Shown: in pieces, positions 17,652-26,507 of the stretch | Layout of the letters: each line of letters starts with the position of its first letter | Position numbering within the stretch: the first letter of the stretch is position 1 | Source of the DNA: Caballeronia glebae | Lineage (GTDB): Bacteria > Pseudomonadota > Gammaproteobacteria > Burkholderiales > Burkholderiaceae | Direction: 5' to 3' | Assembly (NCBI RefSeq): GCF_001545035.1 | Contig: NZ_FCOJ02000005.1 | Location: 1-64,000 of the forward strand | DNA: 64,000 nt | The notes under the pieces: generated by a model | What the model was told of the DNA's origin: nothing | What the model saw: only the letters and a program-made list of their open reading frames with translations | The model's database searches: none | Program-made: the position numbers and the translations under genes

Positions 17652-18941
17652 TTACACCGACTTCACTTCTTCGACGTCGGTCACATCGACTTCGCGCGAC
17701 AACGCCGCCTTCAGCTTGCTGCGATCCAGCTCGTTCTCCCATGCCGACACGACGACCGTCGCCACGCCATTGCCCACGATATTCGTCAGCGCGCGGCATT
17801 CCGACATGAAGCGGTCGATGCCGAGAATCAGCACCATGCCGGCGAGCGGAATGGTCGGCACGACGGCCAGCGTCGCCGCCAGCGTGATGAAGCCCGCGCC
17901 GGTCACGCCGCTCGCGCCCTTCGACGTGAGCATGGTCACGGCGAGCAGCGTCAGTTGCTGGCCCCACGAGAGATCGGTGTTGGTCGCCTGCGCGATGAAC
18001 AACACGGCCATCGTCATGTAGATGTTGGTGCCGTCGAGGTTGAACGAGTAGCCGGTCGGCACGACGAGACCCACGACCGAGCGCGAGCAGCCGAGCTTTT
18101 CGAGCTTGAGCATCAGTTGCGGGAGCGCCGCTTCCGACGACGACGTGCCGAGCACGATCAGCATCTCTTCCTTGATGTACGCGACGAACTTCAGGATGTT
18201 GAAGCCCACCATGCGCGCGATCGCGCCGAGCACCACGAGGACGAACACGATCGACGTGAGATAGAACGTGCCGACCAGCTTGAGCATCGGCAGCAGCGAG
18301 CCGATGCCGTATTTGCCGATGGTGAACGCCATCGCGCCGAACGCACCGATCGGCGCGAGCTTCGTGATGATGCCGACCATGCCGAACAGAATGCTCGACA
18401 GCCCTTCGATGAAGTTCGTGACGACCTTGCCGCGTTCGCCGATGTGCGCGAGCACCGAGCCGAACAGCAGGGCGATCAGCAGGATCTGCAGGATTTCACC
18501 CTGCGCGAAGGCCGAAACCAGCGTGTCCGGGATGAGGTGCATGAAGAAGTCGACCGTGCTCTGGCCGTGCGCCTTCGTCGCGAAGGAATCGACGGCCTTG
18601 TGGTCGAGCGTGGCCGGATCGACGTTGAAGCCGACGCCCGGCTTCAGAATGTGCGTCGCCGCGAGACCAAGGACCAGCGCGAACGTCGACACGACTTCGA
18701 AGTACAGCAGCGCCTTGCCGCCGACGCGACCCACTTTTTTCATGTCCTCCATGCCGGCGATACCGGTCACGACGGTACAGAAGATGATCGGCCCGATCAC
18801 CATCTTGATGAGTTTGATGAACCCGTCACCGAGCGGCTTCATGTCGGTGGCGAGAGCGGGATAGAAGTGCCCGAGCGCGATGCCGATGATGATGGCCACG
18901 ATCACCTGCACGTACAGGACTTTATGGATAGGTTTTTTCAC
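17652..18941 (-). CDS. dctA: C4-dicarboxylate:cation symporter DctA
   Basis: A 429-residue inner-membrane carrier of the DAACS/glutamate transporter family, importing succinate, fumarate and malate. The GTG giving [13 protein letters not shown] matches the family start and length (E. coli DctA has 428); a TTG 15 bases upstream is the alternative. Signature stretches include the serine-rich hairpin motif [11 protein letters not shown], the substrate/cation segment [13 protein letters not shown], the second hairpin [13 protein letters not shown] and the ending [13 protein letters not shown]. It is the first gene of dctA-dctB-dctD, and a 17-bp-class sigma-54 promoter lies about 230 bases upstream. 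The long leader shows no other gene. Confidence 0.95.
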   Translation of the reverse strand: MKKPIHKVLYVQVIVAIIIGIALGHFYPALATDMKPLGDGFIKLIKMVIGPIIFCTVVTGIAGMEDMKKVGRVGGKALLYFEVVSTFALVLGLAATHILKPGVGFNVDPATLDHKAVDSFATKAHGQSTVDFFMHLIPDTLVSAFAQGEILQILLIALLFGSVLAHIGERGKVVTNFIEGLSSILFGMVGIITKLAPIGAFGAMAFTIGKYGIGSLLPMLKLVGTFYLTSIVFVLVVLGAIARMVGFNILKFVAYIKEEMLIVLGTSSSEAALPQLMLKLEKLGCSRSVVGLVVPTGYSFNLDGTNIYMTMAVLFIAQATNTDLSWGQQLTLLAVTMLTSKGASGVTGAGFITLAATLAVVPTIPLAGMVLILGIDRFMSECRALTNIVGNGVATVVVSAWENELDRSKLKAALSREVDVTDVEEVKSV

Positions 18942-19173
18942 GATGTTTCCAGGCAATTACAAGCTGTTGGCGGAGGTACGGCCAGCGGCGAGCGTTGACG
19001 CGCGGACGCTTTTTTCGGATGCGCGGGAGAATCTGTGGGATGCGCACGCCGAATCGCGTCGCGTAAGCGATAGCCGCTTCGTCGACGGATTCAGGGACGT
19101 TGGGATGCGAGAGGGGTCATCGGCTTGTCTCCTTGAATTTTATGGGCGGCTCATGGGCCGTGCCGCTTATATC

Positions 19174-19188
19174 GCAAGGGCGATGCCA
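19174..19188 (-). promoter_or_regulatory. Sigma-54 promoter of dctA
   Basis: The minus strand reads TGGCATCGCCCTTGC: the -24 GG and -12 GC have the required 10-base spacing, and the TTGC core is intact. The start site would be near 19162, giving a leader of about 220 bases. The product of dctD in the same cluster is a sigma-54 activator, so the match is functionally coherent. Confidence 0.8.
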
Positions 19189-19258
19189 GCTTTTAATTTA
19201 ACCTAAGTCGATGATTTTGCGTGATTTTTTTGAAACGCTGGCAGCAACGAATCCGGCT

Positions 19259-19297
19259 TTCCGGAAATCCGGAATGCGTGTGTCCGGCGTTCTGGAC
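19259..19297. promoter_or_regulatory. Two candidate DctD-binding dyads upstream of dctA
   Basis: TTCCGGAAATCCGGAA (19259-19274) is an inverted repeat with perfect 7-base arms. GTCCGGCGTTCTGGAC (19282-19297) is a weaker one. Their centres are 23 bases apart, about two helical turns. They lie about 100-135 bases upstream of the predicted sigma-54 start site, the usual place for NtrC-family activators. The rest of the 18942-19368 gap has no gene. Confidence 0.5.
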
Positions 19298-19320
19298 GTC
19301 GCGCTGGTCCCGCAAAACAA

Positions 19321-19347
19321 AAAACCCACCGTCGCCAGTGGGTTTTT
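19321..19347 (-). terminator. Rho-independent terminator after lipA
   Basis: AAAACCCAC and GTGGGTTTT pair around an 8-base loop; on the minus strand the stem is followed by a T-run. It isolates lipA from the dctA control region. Confidence 0.8.
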
Positions 19348-19368
19348 CTGTGCCGCGCGGGAAACGCG

Positions 19369-20370
19369 TTAAACCACGCCCGCCCCGTGCGCCTGCAAAT
19401 CCGCGTGATAGCTCGAACGCACCATCGCGCCGACCGCCGCGTGCGTGAAGCCCATCTTGTACGCTTCCTCCTCGTACATCTTGAACGTATCCGGATGCAC
19501 GTAAGCCCGCACCGGCAGATGATGCTCCGACGGTTGCAAATACTGTCCGATCGTCAGCATGTCGACGTCGTGTGCGCGCAAATCGCGCATCACCTGAAGA
19601 ATTTCCTCTTCCGTCTCGCCGAGACCGACCATCAGACCCGATTTCGTCGCGACTTCCGGATGCAGCGCCTTGAAGTCCTTCAGCAGCTTCAGCGAATGGT
19701 GATAATCCGAACCCGGACGCGCTTCCTTGTAGAGACGCGGCACCGTTTCGAGATTGTGGTTCATCACATCGGGCGGAGCGGCGGTCAGGATGCCGATCGC
19801 GCGGTCCAGACGACCGCGGAAATCCGGCGTCAGAATCTCGATGCGCGTTTCCGGCGAATGCTCGCGCACGTTCCGGATGCACTCGACAAAGTGCGCCGCG
19901 CCGCCATCGCGCAGATCGTCGCGATCGACGGATGTGATCACCACGTATTTCAGCTTCAGCGCGCCGATGGTGCGCGCGAGATTCAGCGGTTCGTCCGCGT
20001 CGAGCGGATCGGGGCGGCCGTGCCCGACATCGCAGAACGGGCAACGGCGCGTGCACTTGTCGCCCATGATCATGAACGTCGCGGTGCCCTTGCCGAAACA
20101 TTCGCCGATGTTCGGGCAGCTCGCCTCCTCGCACACCGTATGCAGGTTGTGCTCGCGCAGGATGTGCTTGATCTCGTTGAAGCGCGAGTTGCCCGTCGCG
20201 GTGCGCACGCGGATCCACTCCGGCTTCTTCAGTTTCTCGATCGGGATGACCTTGATCGGAATTCGCGACGTCTTCGCTTGCGCCTTCTGCTTGGCAGTGG
20301 CGTCGTAAGCGGTGGGCGACGAAGCAGCAGCGGCGGTATCGCCAGCCAGGTTTGCGGTTGCGTCAGTCAT
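19369..20370 (-). CDS. lipA: Lipoyl synthase
   Basis: A 333-residue radical-SAM enzyme that inserts two sulfur atoms into octanoyl groups on carrier domains of 2-oxoacid dehydrogenases and the glycine cleavage system. The auxiliary cluster cysteines are in [12 protein letters not shown], and the radical-SAM cysteines in [11 protein letters not shown]. The C-terminal RSSYHAD holds the serine that binds the auxiliary cluster. The start at [11 protein letters not shown] overlaps the lipB stop by four bases (ATGA), which implies translational coupling; the frame is open further upstream but with no homology. The N-terminal ~45 residues are a variable extension rich in Ala and Lys. Confidence 0.95.
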   Translation of the reverse strand: MTDATANLAGDTAAAASSPTAYDATAKQKAQAKTSRIPIKVIPIEKLKKPEWIRVRTATGNSRFNEIKHILREHNLHTVCEEASCPNIGECFGKGTATFMIMGDKCTRRCPFCDVGHGRPDPLDADEPLNLARTIGALKLKYVVITSVDRDDLRDGGAAHFVECIRNVREHSPETRIEILTPDFRGRLDRAIGILTAAPPDVMNHNLETVPRLYKEARPGSDYHHSLKLLKDFKALHPEVATKSGLMVGLGETEEEILQVMRDLRAHDVDMLTIGQYLQPSEHHLPVRAYVHPDTFKMYEEEAYKMGFTHAAVGAMVRSSYHADLQAHGAGVV

Positions 20371-21149
20371 TCGGTCGATCCGGTTGTTCCAGCGGCAAGT
20401 GCGGGGAGGCCGCCGATTTGAAGCGCCAGCCGTTCGGCCAGCACGAGAGCTACGTCGCGCCAGTCGGCCGCGACGCCGAGCGTCGCCATGTCGACCGTTT
20501 CGAGTCCCGCGTAGCCGCACGGGTTGATTGCGAGGAACGGCTGCAAGTCCATGCGCACATTCAGGCTCACGCCGTGATAACTGCAGCCGTTGCGAATCTT
20601 GAGTCCGAGCGCGGCGATCTTCGCGCCCTCATGCTGTTCGTGCAGACGAACGTTCGCGTGATCTTCGGCCTGCCGCGCCGCCGGCCGCGCGACATAAATG
20701 CCGGGCGCGCCGGCCTTGCGGTCGGTCGCGAGATTATACGTCGCGAGGGTTTCGATCACGGCCTCTTCGATGCGCCGAACCAGCTCGCGCACCATCAGCT
20801 TGCGGCGGCGTAAATCGATCAGCAGATAAGCGACGATCTGTCCCGGCCCGTGATAGGTGATTTGCCCGCCGCGATCCACCTTGACGAGCGGGATGCCGCT
20901 TTCGGCGAGAAGCAGATGCGCGGGATCGCCCGCGAGACCGAGCGTGAAGACGGGCGGATGTTCGACGAGCCAGATTTCGTCCTGCGTCTCGGGCGTGCGG
21001 GCGTCGGTGAAGGCGCGCATCGCGTCGAAGCTCTGGCTGTATGGCTCGCGGCCGCGCCAGCGCAACGCGACCGGGAACTCACCGGAACTGAGCACGGTGA
21101 CGGGCGCGTCGTGGTTTTCTTGTGGGATTGCGAGCGGTGTGGCGGACAT
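20367..21149 (-). CDS. lipB: Octanoyl-ACP:protein N-octanoyltransferase
   Basis: A 260-residue cytoplasmic transferase that moves octanoate from acyl carrier protein to a lysine of lipoyl domains, the step before LipA. The substrate loop [18 protein letters not shown] near residue 95 is diagnostic. The catalytic pair is the lysine and cysteine in [18 protein letters not shown] near residue 180. The length is longer than E. coli LipB because of an N-terminal extension of about 25 residues before the conserved WRGREPY segment. It is upstream of and overlaps lipA by four bases. The gene DUF2917 follows 85 bases upstream on the same strand but is probably separate. Confidence 0.94.
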   Translation of the reverse strand: MSATPLAIPQENHDAPVTVLSSGEFPVALRWRGREPYSQSFDAMRAFTDARTPETQDEIWLVEHPPVFTLGLAGDPAHLLLAESGIPLVKVDRGGQITYHGPGQIVAYLLIDLRRRKLMVRELVRRIEEAVIETLATYNLATDRKAGAPGIYVARPAARQAEDHANVRLHEQHEGAKIAALGLKIRNGCSYHGVSLNVRMDLQPFLAINPCGYAGLETVDMATLGVAADWRDVALVLAERLALQIGGLPALAAGTTGSTE

Positions 21150-21233
21150 GGTGCCGGTAGTTTACCGAAATAGCCCCATGCCCGCCGATGGTGAATTCGC
21201 ATGCCTTCGATGGCAAATTCGAATAGTTGAGGG

Positions 21234-21560
21234 TCAGACGGTCCGCCATCCGGAGCGCAGCCGCTGCGCAAGACGCTCGATGCGTGTGGAGACCCAGTGC
21301 ATCGCGCGCTCGTCGCAGCGCGGCAGAATCGTGAAGACGACATAAGCCGGACGGTCGCCCTCGACGGAAAGCCAGAGCCGCTCGCGTTCGCGCAGCTTGA
21401 GCTTGTCGCCCGGCGCGAGCCAGTAATCTTCGATATCGTTGCTGCGCGTCGCCCAGACGGGACTGCCCTGAACCATCAGGCGCGAGCCGCGCGCGATACG
21501 CATCGGCACGGTTTCGCCGGGCTTGATTTCGAAGGTGACGCTTGTTGATATTTCTCGCAT
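21234..21560 (-). CDS. DUF2917 domain protein
   Basis: A 108-residue protein of the DUF2917 family, common in Burkholderiaceae. The chosen ATG gives MREISTSVTFEIKPGE; one ATG 15 bases upstream is also possible. The first ~75 residues look like an all-beta cupin-type strand pattern (PGETVPMRIARGSRLMVQG, then DYWLAPGDKLKLRER), followed by a basic C-terminal helix. There is no signal peptide or membrane segment. It is divergent from a LysR regulator, a pairing seen often in this group, so the regulator may control it. Biochemical function is unknown. Confidence 0.78.
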   Translation of the reverse strand: MREISTSVTFEIKPGETVPMRIARGSRLMVQGSPVWATRSNDIEDYWLAPGDKLKLRERERLWLSVEGDRPAYVVFTILPRCDERAMHWVSTRIERLAQRLRSGWRTV

Positions 21561-21683
21561 GATCGACTCCGCCAAGGGAACGTTTCGATGACTACAATCC
21601 TAGGCGTGGCAAGGCATCAGGCAAAACGATCAATTTTCACTGCTATGTGAGCTGTATTGACAACGACACCGCCGACAATCCAC

Positions 21684-22637
21684 ATGGACCTCCGCCAGCT
21701 TCCCGCCCTGAACGCGCTGCGCGCCTTCGAGGCAGCCGCCCGTCACGAGAGCTTCTCCCGCGCCGCAGACGAGCTTTTCGTCACGCACGGCGCGGTCAGT
21801 CATCAGATTCGCGCGCTGGAGGCGGAACTCGGCGTGTCGCTGTTCGCGCGCGACGGCAAGCGTGTTCGTCTCACCGATCGCGGCAGGCAGTACGCGGCCG
21901 AAGTGCGCTCGGCGCTCGTCGCGCTGGCGGAATCGACCCGCCGCATCCGTTCCGGCGATCGCGACCGGCGGCTGATCGTGTCCACGATCCCGTCGTTTTC
22001 GGCGCGCTGGCTCACGCCGCGCGTCGGCAGATTCATCGAGCAGCATCCGGACGTCGATCTGGAACTGCTCACGACCAGCACGCTCATCGACTTCAATCGC
22101 GACGATGCGGACGTGGCGCTGCGCTTCGGCTATGGCAAATACGCGGGCCTGCACACGGAGGAATTGCTCGACGAAGTGTTTTTCCCGGCCTGCTCGCCGA
22201 ATTTTCGCGGCGGCGCGCTGCCACGCGTGCCGGGCGATCTCGCGACGCTGCCGCTATTGCGCTCGGACGATGAACTCTGGCGCCCGTGGTTCGACGCCGC
22301 CGGACTCACCGATCTGCCCGAGCCGAAACGCGGCGTTTTGTATGAGGATTCATCGAACTTGCTGCAAGCGGCCATCGACGGTCAGGGCATTGCGCTCGTG
22401 CGTCGTTCGCTCGCGATGCAGGAGATCATCGCGGGACGGCTCGTGCGACTTTTCAACGTCGACGGCCCGAGTCCGTGGAAGTACTACTTCGTGTGCCCGG
22501 CGGCGCTTCTTCAGACGAAGCGCGTGCAGGCGTTCAGGGAATGGATTTTCGAGGAAGCGGAGCAGTTCAGGCTGCTCTACGAGCGCACGCCGGCCGTGTG
22601 CGACGCGCCCGCGCGCGCGATCAAAGCACTACCTTGA
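21684..22637 (+). CDS. LysR-family regulator, GcvA-like
   Basis: A 317-residue LysR-type transcription regulator. The start MDLRQLPALNALRAFEAA is typical of the GcvA subgroup, with the winged helix-turn-helix in residues 5-65 (SFSRAADELFVTHGAVSHQI). The effector-binding domain follows from about residue 95 with the GcvA-type ending RAFREWIFEEA. It is divergent from the DUF2917 gene across 123 bases. Its 3' end overlaps the convergent ybeD-like gene by 17 bases. The effector is unknown; no glycine cleavage or beta-lactamase gene, the classic targets of this subgroup, is in the window. Confidence 0.88.
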   Translation: MDLRQLPALNALRAFEAAARHESFSRAADELFVTHGAVSHQIRALEAELGVSLFARDGKRVRLTDRGRQYAAEVRSALVALAESTRRIRSGDRDRRLIVSTIPSFSARWLTPRVGRFIEQHPDVDLELLTTSTLIDFNRDDADVALRFGYGKYAGLHTEELLDEVFFPACSPNFRGGALPRVPGDLATLPLLRSDDELWRPWFDAAGLTDLPEPKRGVLYEDSSNLLQAAIDGQGIALVRRSLAMQEIIAGRLVRLFNVDGPSPWKYYFVCPAALLQTKRVQAFREWIFEEAEQFRLLYERTPAVCDAPARAIKALP

Positions 22638-22932
22638 CCATCGGATGACCGGTGAGCGCGCGATAGATATCGTCCAGATGCGCGCGATTCTGCGCACGCA
22701 CGGTACACGTGAGGCCAGTGTAGTTGCCGCCGGAAGACGGACGCGCCTCGACCCGCGATGCGTCGAATTCCTGGTCGAATTCCTTGAGCACGCTAACGAT
22801 CGTGTCGTGGAATTCCGGATGCGTCTTGCCCATCACCTTGATCGGGAAATCGCAGGGGAAATTGAACAGCTCGTCGGCGCTGTGCTTCGCGCTGTCGGTT
22901 GGATCGGTGGATTGCAGTTTCGAATCGGTCAT
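22621..22932 (-). CDS. YbeD-like DUF493 protein
   Basis: A 103-residue protein of the YbeD/DUF493 family with an ACT-like ferredoxin fold. The conserved part begins at LFNFPCDFPIKVMGK and ends with ALTGHPMVKVVL. The ATG at 22932 (MTDSKLQSTD) is preceded by AAGGAGAAAG. E. coli ybeD lies between dacA and lipB. Here it is likewise downstream of a dacA-type gene and close to lipB, with a D-amino-acid aminotransferase gene between. It is separated from that gene by 11 bases and is surely cotranscribed. Its 3' end overlaps the convergent LysR gene. Role is unknown. Confidence 0.85.
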   Translation of the reverse strand: MTDSKLQSTDPTDSAKHSADELFNFPCDFPIKVMGKTHPEFHDTIVSVLKEFDQEFDASRVEARPSSGGNYTGLTCTVRAQNRAHLDDIYRALTGHPMVKVVL

Positions 22933-22943
22933 GACTTTCTCCT

Positions 22944-23855
22944 TCACTTCGCGCGCTTGCGCTCTTCCTCGAACTCGCGCGCTTTGGCCCGCTGGTAGGC
23001 GTCGTACAGCGACGCATAGACCGGACCGGGACGGCCGTCGCCGACGCTCTCGCCGTCGAGCGTCGTGATCGGCATGACTTCCTTGGTCGCGGAGCTGATC
23101 ATGATTTCGTCGGCCGAACGCAATTCGGCTTCGGTAATGTCGCGCTCCTCGAACGCAATGCCCGTCTCGCGCGCCAGTTCCTCGATCAGCCCGTAACGGA
23201 TGCCTTCGAGAATGCGCGGTCCGCGCGGCGCGCCCAGCAGCGTGCCGCCCTTCACGATCCACACATTTGAGGACGATCCTTCGGTAAGCAAGCCGTCGCG
23301 CAACTGGATGGTTTCGAGCGCGTCGTTTTCGGCGGCGTGCTGCGCCATCAGCACGTTGCCTAGCAGCGAAACCGATTTGATGTCGCAATGCAGCCAGCGC
23401 TTGTCTTCGGCGGTGACGGCCACCGCGCCGCGGGCGCGATCCGCCGCGCTCGGGAACGCGAGCTGGCCGAGCATGACGAACACGGTCGGCGTGATGCCCG
23501 CCGGGAACGCATGTCCGCGCCGTTTCGCGACGCCGCGCGTCACCTGAATGTAGACGAGCGCATCGCCCGCGCCCGCGTTTTCGGCGATGACGCGATCGAT
23601 CAGCGCGCACCAGCCTGCATCATCGAACGGATTGTCGATACGGATCTTGCCGAGACTGCGATTCAGCCGCGCGATATGCTGACTGAGCCGGAACGACAGG
23701 CGCGCGCCATCGGCCTGGGCGTAGAGCGGCACGACTTCATACACGCCGTCGCCGAAAATGAACCCGCGATCGAGAACGGGGATGCGCGCTTCGGACAGCG
23801 GCCCCCACTCGCCATTCAGATAAACCGTCGGATCGAATGCTTCGGCTTGGCTCAT
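22944..23855 (-). CDS. dat: D-amino-acid aminotransferase
   Basis: A 303-residue fold-type IV PLP aminotransferase, probably interconverting D-alanine and D-glutamate with their keto acids. The PLP-binding lysine is in HCDIKSVSLLGNVL near residue 150. The phosphate-binding region is EGSSSNVWIV. The start MSQAEAFDPTVYLNGEW is chosen from homology; the frame remains open upstream into dacC without support. Branched-chain aminotransferase or aminodeoxychorismate lyase are the alternatives within the fold, but the N-terminal DRGFIFGDGVYEVVPLY and the neighbourhood with a D,D-carboxypeptidase favour D-amino-acid metabolism feeding peptidoglycan. It lies 26 bases after dacC. Confidence 0.85.
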   Translation of the reverse strand: MSQAEAFDPTVYLNGEWGPLSEARIPVLDRGFIFGDGVYEVVPLYAQADGARLSFRLSQHIARLNRSLGKIRIDNPFDDAGWCALIDRVIAENAGAGDALVYIQVTRGVAKRRGHAFPAGITPTVFVMLGQLAFPSAADRARGAVAVTAEDKRWLHCDIKSVSLLGNVLMAQHAAENDALETIQLRDGLLTEGSSSNVWIVKGGTLLGAPRGPRILEGIRYGLIEELARETGIAFEERDITEAELRSADEIMISSATKEVMPITTLDGESVGDGRPGPVYASLYDAYQRAKAREFEEERKRAK

Positions 23856-23881
23856 CGAGACCGCTCCCTTTCGACTTTCGA

Positions 23882-25078
23882 TTACTTGCGTTTTTGCCAC
23901 CAGAGCAGCGCCGTGTCCCACAGGCGCCCGAAGAGGCCCGCTTCCGGCACGTCCTGCAACGCGACGAGCGGGAACTGCGCGACTTCCTTGCCGTCCGCCA
24001 TCATCTTGACGGTGCCGATCTGCTGGCCCTTTTTGATCGGCGCGACGAGCAGATTGTCGTGCGTGACGGTCGGCTTGACCTTCTCGCCCAGACCCTTCGG
24101 CACGGTGATGTACTGATCCGTCGCGACGCCCGCCTGCACGTTGTCGGCCGCGCCCTTGAACACGCGCGGCGAATCGATCACCTGATTCGCCTTGTACAGG
24201 CGCAGCGCGTCGTACGCGGTGTAGCCGTAGTTCAGCATCTTCAGGCTGTCCTGCACGCGGTTGTGCTCTTTCGGCTCGCCCATCATCACGGCCACGAGAC
24301 GGCGGCTCGCGTCGGGCACGCCGACGAGCGAACGCTTGGCGGTCGCGATCAGGCAGTAACCGGCGGCCTTCGTGTGGCCGGTCTTGAGGCCATCGACGGT
24401 CGGATCGAGCCACAGCAGGCGGTTGCGGTTCGGCTGCTTGATCTTGTTGTACGTGAAATCCTTCACCGAGAAGATGCTGTAGTACTCGGGGAAGTCGCGA
24501 ATCAGGCGCGTGGACAGCACGGCGAGGTCGCCGGCGGTCGTGTAGTGCTGCGGATCGGGCATGCCGTTCACATCGGCGAAATTCGTGTTCTTCATGCCGA
24601 TGCGCTTCGCCGCCGCGTTCATCAACGTGACGAAGTTGCCTTCGCTGCCGCCGACGAGTTCCGCGAGCGCGATGGCCGCGTCGTTGCCCGACTGGATGAT
24701 CATGCCGTACACGAGATCGTGCACCGTGACTGGCTTGTTCGCCTCGATGAACATGCGCGACTCGTCGGTGCGCACGCGGCGCACGGCCTCGCTCGGCATG
24801 ACGGTCTGATCCATGTTGATTTTCTTCGACTTCAACGCGTCGAAGACGAGATACGCGGTCATCAGCTTGGTGAGCGACGCCGGTTCGACACGCTCATCGG
24901 GATTGCCCGCTGCGAGCACCTGATTGCTGGTGGCATCGACGAGCACCCACGAGCGAGCCGTCACGTCGGGCGGCGGAACCTGGGCGAAAGCACTCGCTGC
25001 CGCCAAGACGGCGGGCAGAACGAAAACAGCTTTTGCGGAAACGGAAGGAAGAGACAAGCCGGGAGGAACAAAGCGCAT
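23882..25078 (-). CDS. dacC: D-alanyl-D-alanine carboxypeptidase (PBP5/6 family)
   Basis: A 398-residue low-molecular-mass penicillin-binding protein that trims the terminal D-alanine of peptidoglycan stem peptides. The signal peptide (MRFVPPGLSLP to ASAFAQ) is followed by the S11 domain with SxxK in PASLTKLM, SxN in SGNDAA and KTG in LKTGHTKAAG. The PBP5 C-terminal beta domain begins near residue 290. The C terminus has an aromatic/basic amphipathic segment (WDTALLWWQKRK) of the type that peripherally anchors PBP5 to the inner membrane. It heads a dacC-dat-ybeD operon. The symbol dacC is by similarity; dacA would be equally fair. Confidence 0.92.
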   Translation of the reverse strand: MRFVPPGLSLPSVSAKAVFVLPAVLAAASAFAQVPPPDVTARSWVLVDATSNQVLAAGNPDERVEPASLTKLMTAYLVFDALKSKKINMDQTVMPSEAVRRVRTDESRMFIEANKPVTVHDLVYGMIIQSGNDAAIALAELVGGSEGNFVTLMNAAAKRIGMKNTNFADVNGMPDPQHYTTAGDLAVLSTRLIRDFPEYYSIFSVKDFTYNKIKQPNRNRLLWLDPTVDGLKTGHTKAAGYCLIATAKRSLVGVPDASRRLVAVMMGEPKEHNRVQDSLKMLNYGYTAYDALRLYKANQVIDSPRVFKGAADNVQAGVATDQYITVPKGLGEKVKPTVTHDNLLVAPIKKGQQIGTVKMMADGKEVAQFPLVALQDVPEAGLFGRLWDTALLWWQKRK

Positions 25079-25334
25079 AGGATCGATCGGCGGAAAAAGC
25101 ACGCTGCGACGATGACGATCGGGGATCGGACGATCGGCGGAGCACGGGTTGAACAGGCTGACCGTCGCTGTTGGTCGGGCTTTTCGCCAGGACAGCGGCA
25201 CGCTCGGCGCCGCGGCGGAAAAGCGCTCGTTCGACAGACGGACGCAAAAACGGTTCTCAGAAGCGGCGTTTCAACGGCCGCAAAACGCTCGAAGCAATGT
25301 CGCGCAGCCGGAAACATCGAAAAAATTCTGCGCC

Positions 25335-25340
25335 ATTATA
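25335..25340 (-). promoter_or_regulatory. Putative -10 of dacC with a long leader
   Basis: The minus strand carries a consensus TATAAT, about 257 bases before the dacC start; no good -35 is apparent. The gap from 25079 to 25464 holds this element and several GATCGG-type repeats (25079-25140), but no gene I can support. Confidence 0.4.
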
Positions 25341-25464
25341 CGCGTGGGCCGCTTCCGATTTCCTTCGAGACTGCGCGTTTGTCGCCCGTTTTAACGTTTT
25401 TCAGGCTGCGCTTAGCCGGTTTTACCGATCGAAGACCGACGCGCGCGCAGCGCCGTTCGAAGGC

Positions 25465-26100
25465 TCAACGCCACGCCTCGACGATCACGCGCTTGAGGAT
25501 ATGCAGCTTGCGATGAAAGAAATGCTCGCCGCCCGGAATCACGACGATCGGCAGTTCCTGCGGGCGCGCCCAGTCGTAGACGGATTGAATCGGCACGGTC
25601 TCGTCCACTTCGCCGTGGATCACGAGCGTGGTGTCGGGCACGGGCGCAACTTCCCAGCGGCTCGCCGCCGTGCCGACGAACACCATGCGCTCGATGTCCT
25701 TGCCGGCTTCGCGCATGCGTTTCGCGACATGCGACAGCACGAAGGTGCCGAACGAAAAGCCCGCGAGCACGATCGGCACGTCGGCCTGGCCCGGTTGCGC
25801 GCGCATGTGGTCGATCAGCGCGAGCAAATCGTCCTGCTCGCCGATGCCGTTGTCGTGCTCGCCAGCCGTCTGCCCGACGCCGCGAAAATTCGAGCGATAC
25901 GTCACGTAGCCGAGTTGAACCATGGTGCGCGCGAGCGTCTGCGCGACCTTGTTGTCCATCGTGCCGCCGAAGAGCGGATGCGGATGCGCGACGAGCGCGA
26001 TGCCGCGCGCGGGCTTACCGTTGGCATCGGTTTTATCGAGCGCGCATTCGATCTTGCCGACCGGACCGTCGATCAGGAATTTTTCGGTTTGCGCGTTCAT
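25465..26100 (-). CDS. Alpha/beta hydrolase
   Basis: A 211-residue single-domain alpha/beta hydrolase. The nucleophile elbow is GFSFGTF near residue 98; the likely acid is the aspartate in VIHGEVDETVP and the catalytic histidine is in PGGEHFFHRKL. The early VAHPHPLFGGTMDNKV segment is typical of the small CocE/serine-hydrolase-like proteins found across proteobacteria. There is no signal peptide, so it acts in the cytoplasm. It overlaps the ferredoxin gene upstream by four bases (ATGA), a coupling kept in related genomes. The substrate is unknown. Confidence 0.85.
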   Translation of the reverse strand: MNAQTEKFLIDGPVGKIECALDKTDANGKPARGIALVAHPHPLFGGTMDNKVAQTLARTMVQLGYVTYRSNFRGVGQTAGEHDNGIGEQDDLLALIDHMRAQPGQADVPIVLAGFSFGTFVLSHVAKRMREAGKDIERMVFVGTAASRWEVAPVPDTTLVIHGEVDETVPIQSVYDWARPQELPIVVIPGGEHFFHRKLHILKRVIVEAWR

Positions 26101-26426
26101 GCGGGTTGATCGATCAGAAGACGTTCGACAATTTTGCCGTTGACCAGATGCGAATCCACGATTTCGTCGATGTCGGATTCATCGATATACGTGTACCACG
26201 TGCCTTCCGGGTACACGACGAGGACCGGCCCGAGTTCGCAGCGGTCCAGGCATCCGGCCTTGTTGATGCGCACGTTGCCCTCACCCGCGAGGCCCAGTTT
26301 TTTCACGCGCTTTTTGGCGTGCTCCTGCATGCCCTGCGCGTTGCAGTTCGCGCAACTGGGGCGCGACGCGTCGGCCTCGCGCTGATTCAGGCAGAAGAAC
26401 ACGTGGTACTTGTAGAAGGAATCCAT
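26097..26426 (-). CDS. [2Fe-2S] thioredoxin-like ferredoxin
   Basis: A 109-residue ferredoxin of the thioredoxin-like (Shethna/NuoE-like) type. The four-cysteine pattern is visible as CLNQREADASRPSC and CNAQG at the front and CLDRCELGPVL in the middle, though which four ligate the cluster needs alignment. The start MDSFYKYHVFFCLNQ is chosen from homology; the frame is open 63 bases upstream. It is coupled by a four-base overlap to the downstream alpha/beta hydrolase gene. It is a soluble electron carrier with unknown partner. VanZ ends 81 bases upstream. Confidence 0.85.
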   Translation of the reverse strand: MDSFYKYHVFFCLNQREADASRPSCANCNAQGMQEHAKKRVKKLGLAGEGNVRINKAGCLDRCELGPVLVVYPEGTWYTYIDESDIDEIVDSHLVNGKIVERLLIDQPA

Positions 26427-26507
26427 GAGCGTGGCGCGATGAGAGTGTCGGTCGATTATAGCCAGCGATGTTCGTGCCCGCCGGGTCACGACGGTGTCAC
26501 GCGGGCG

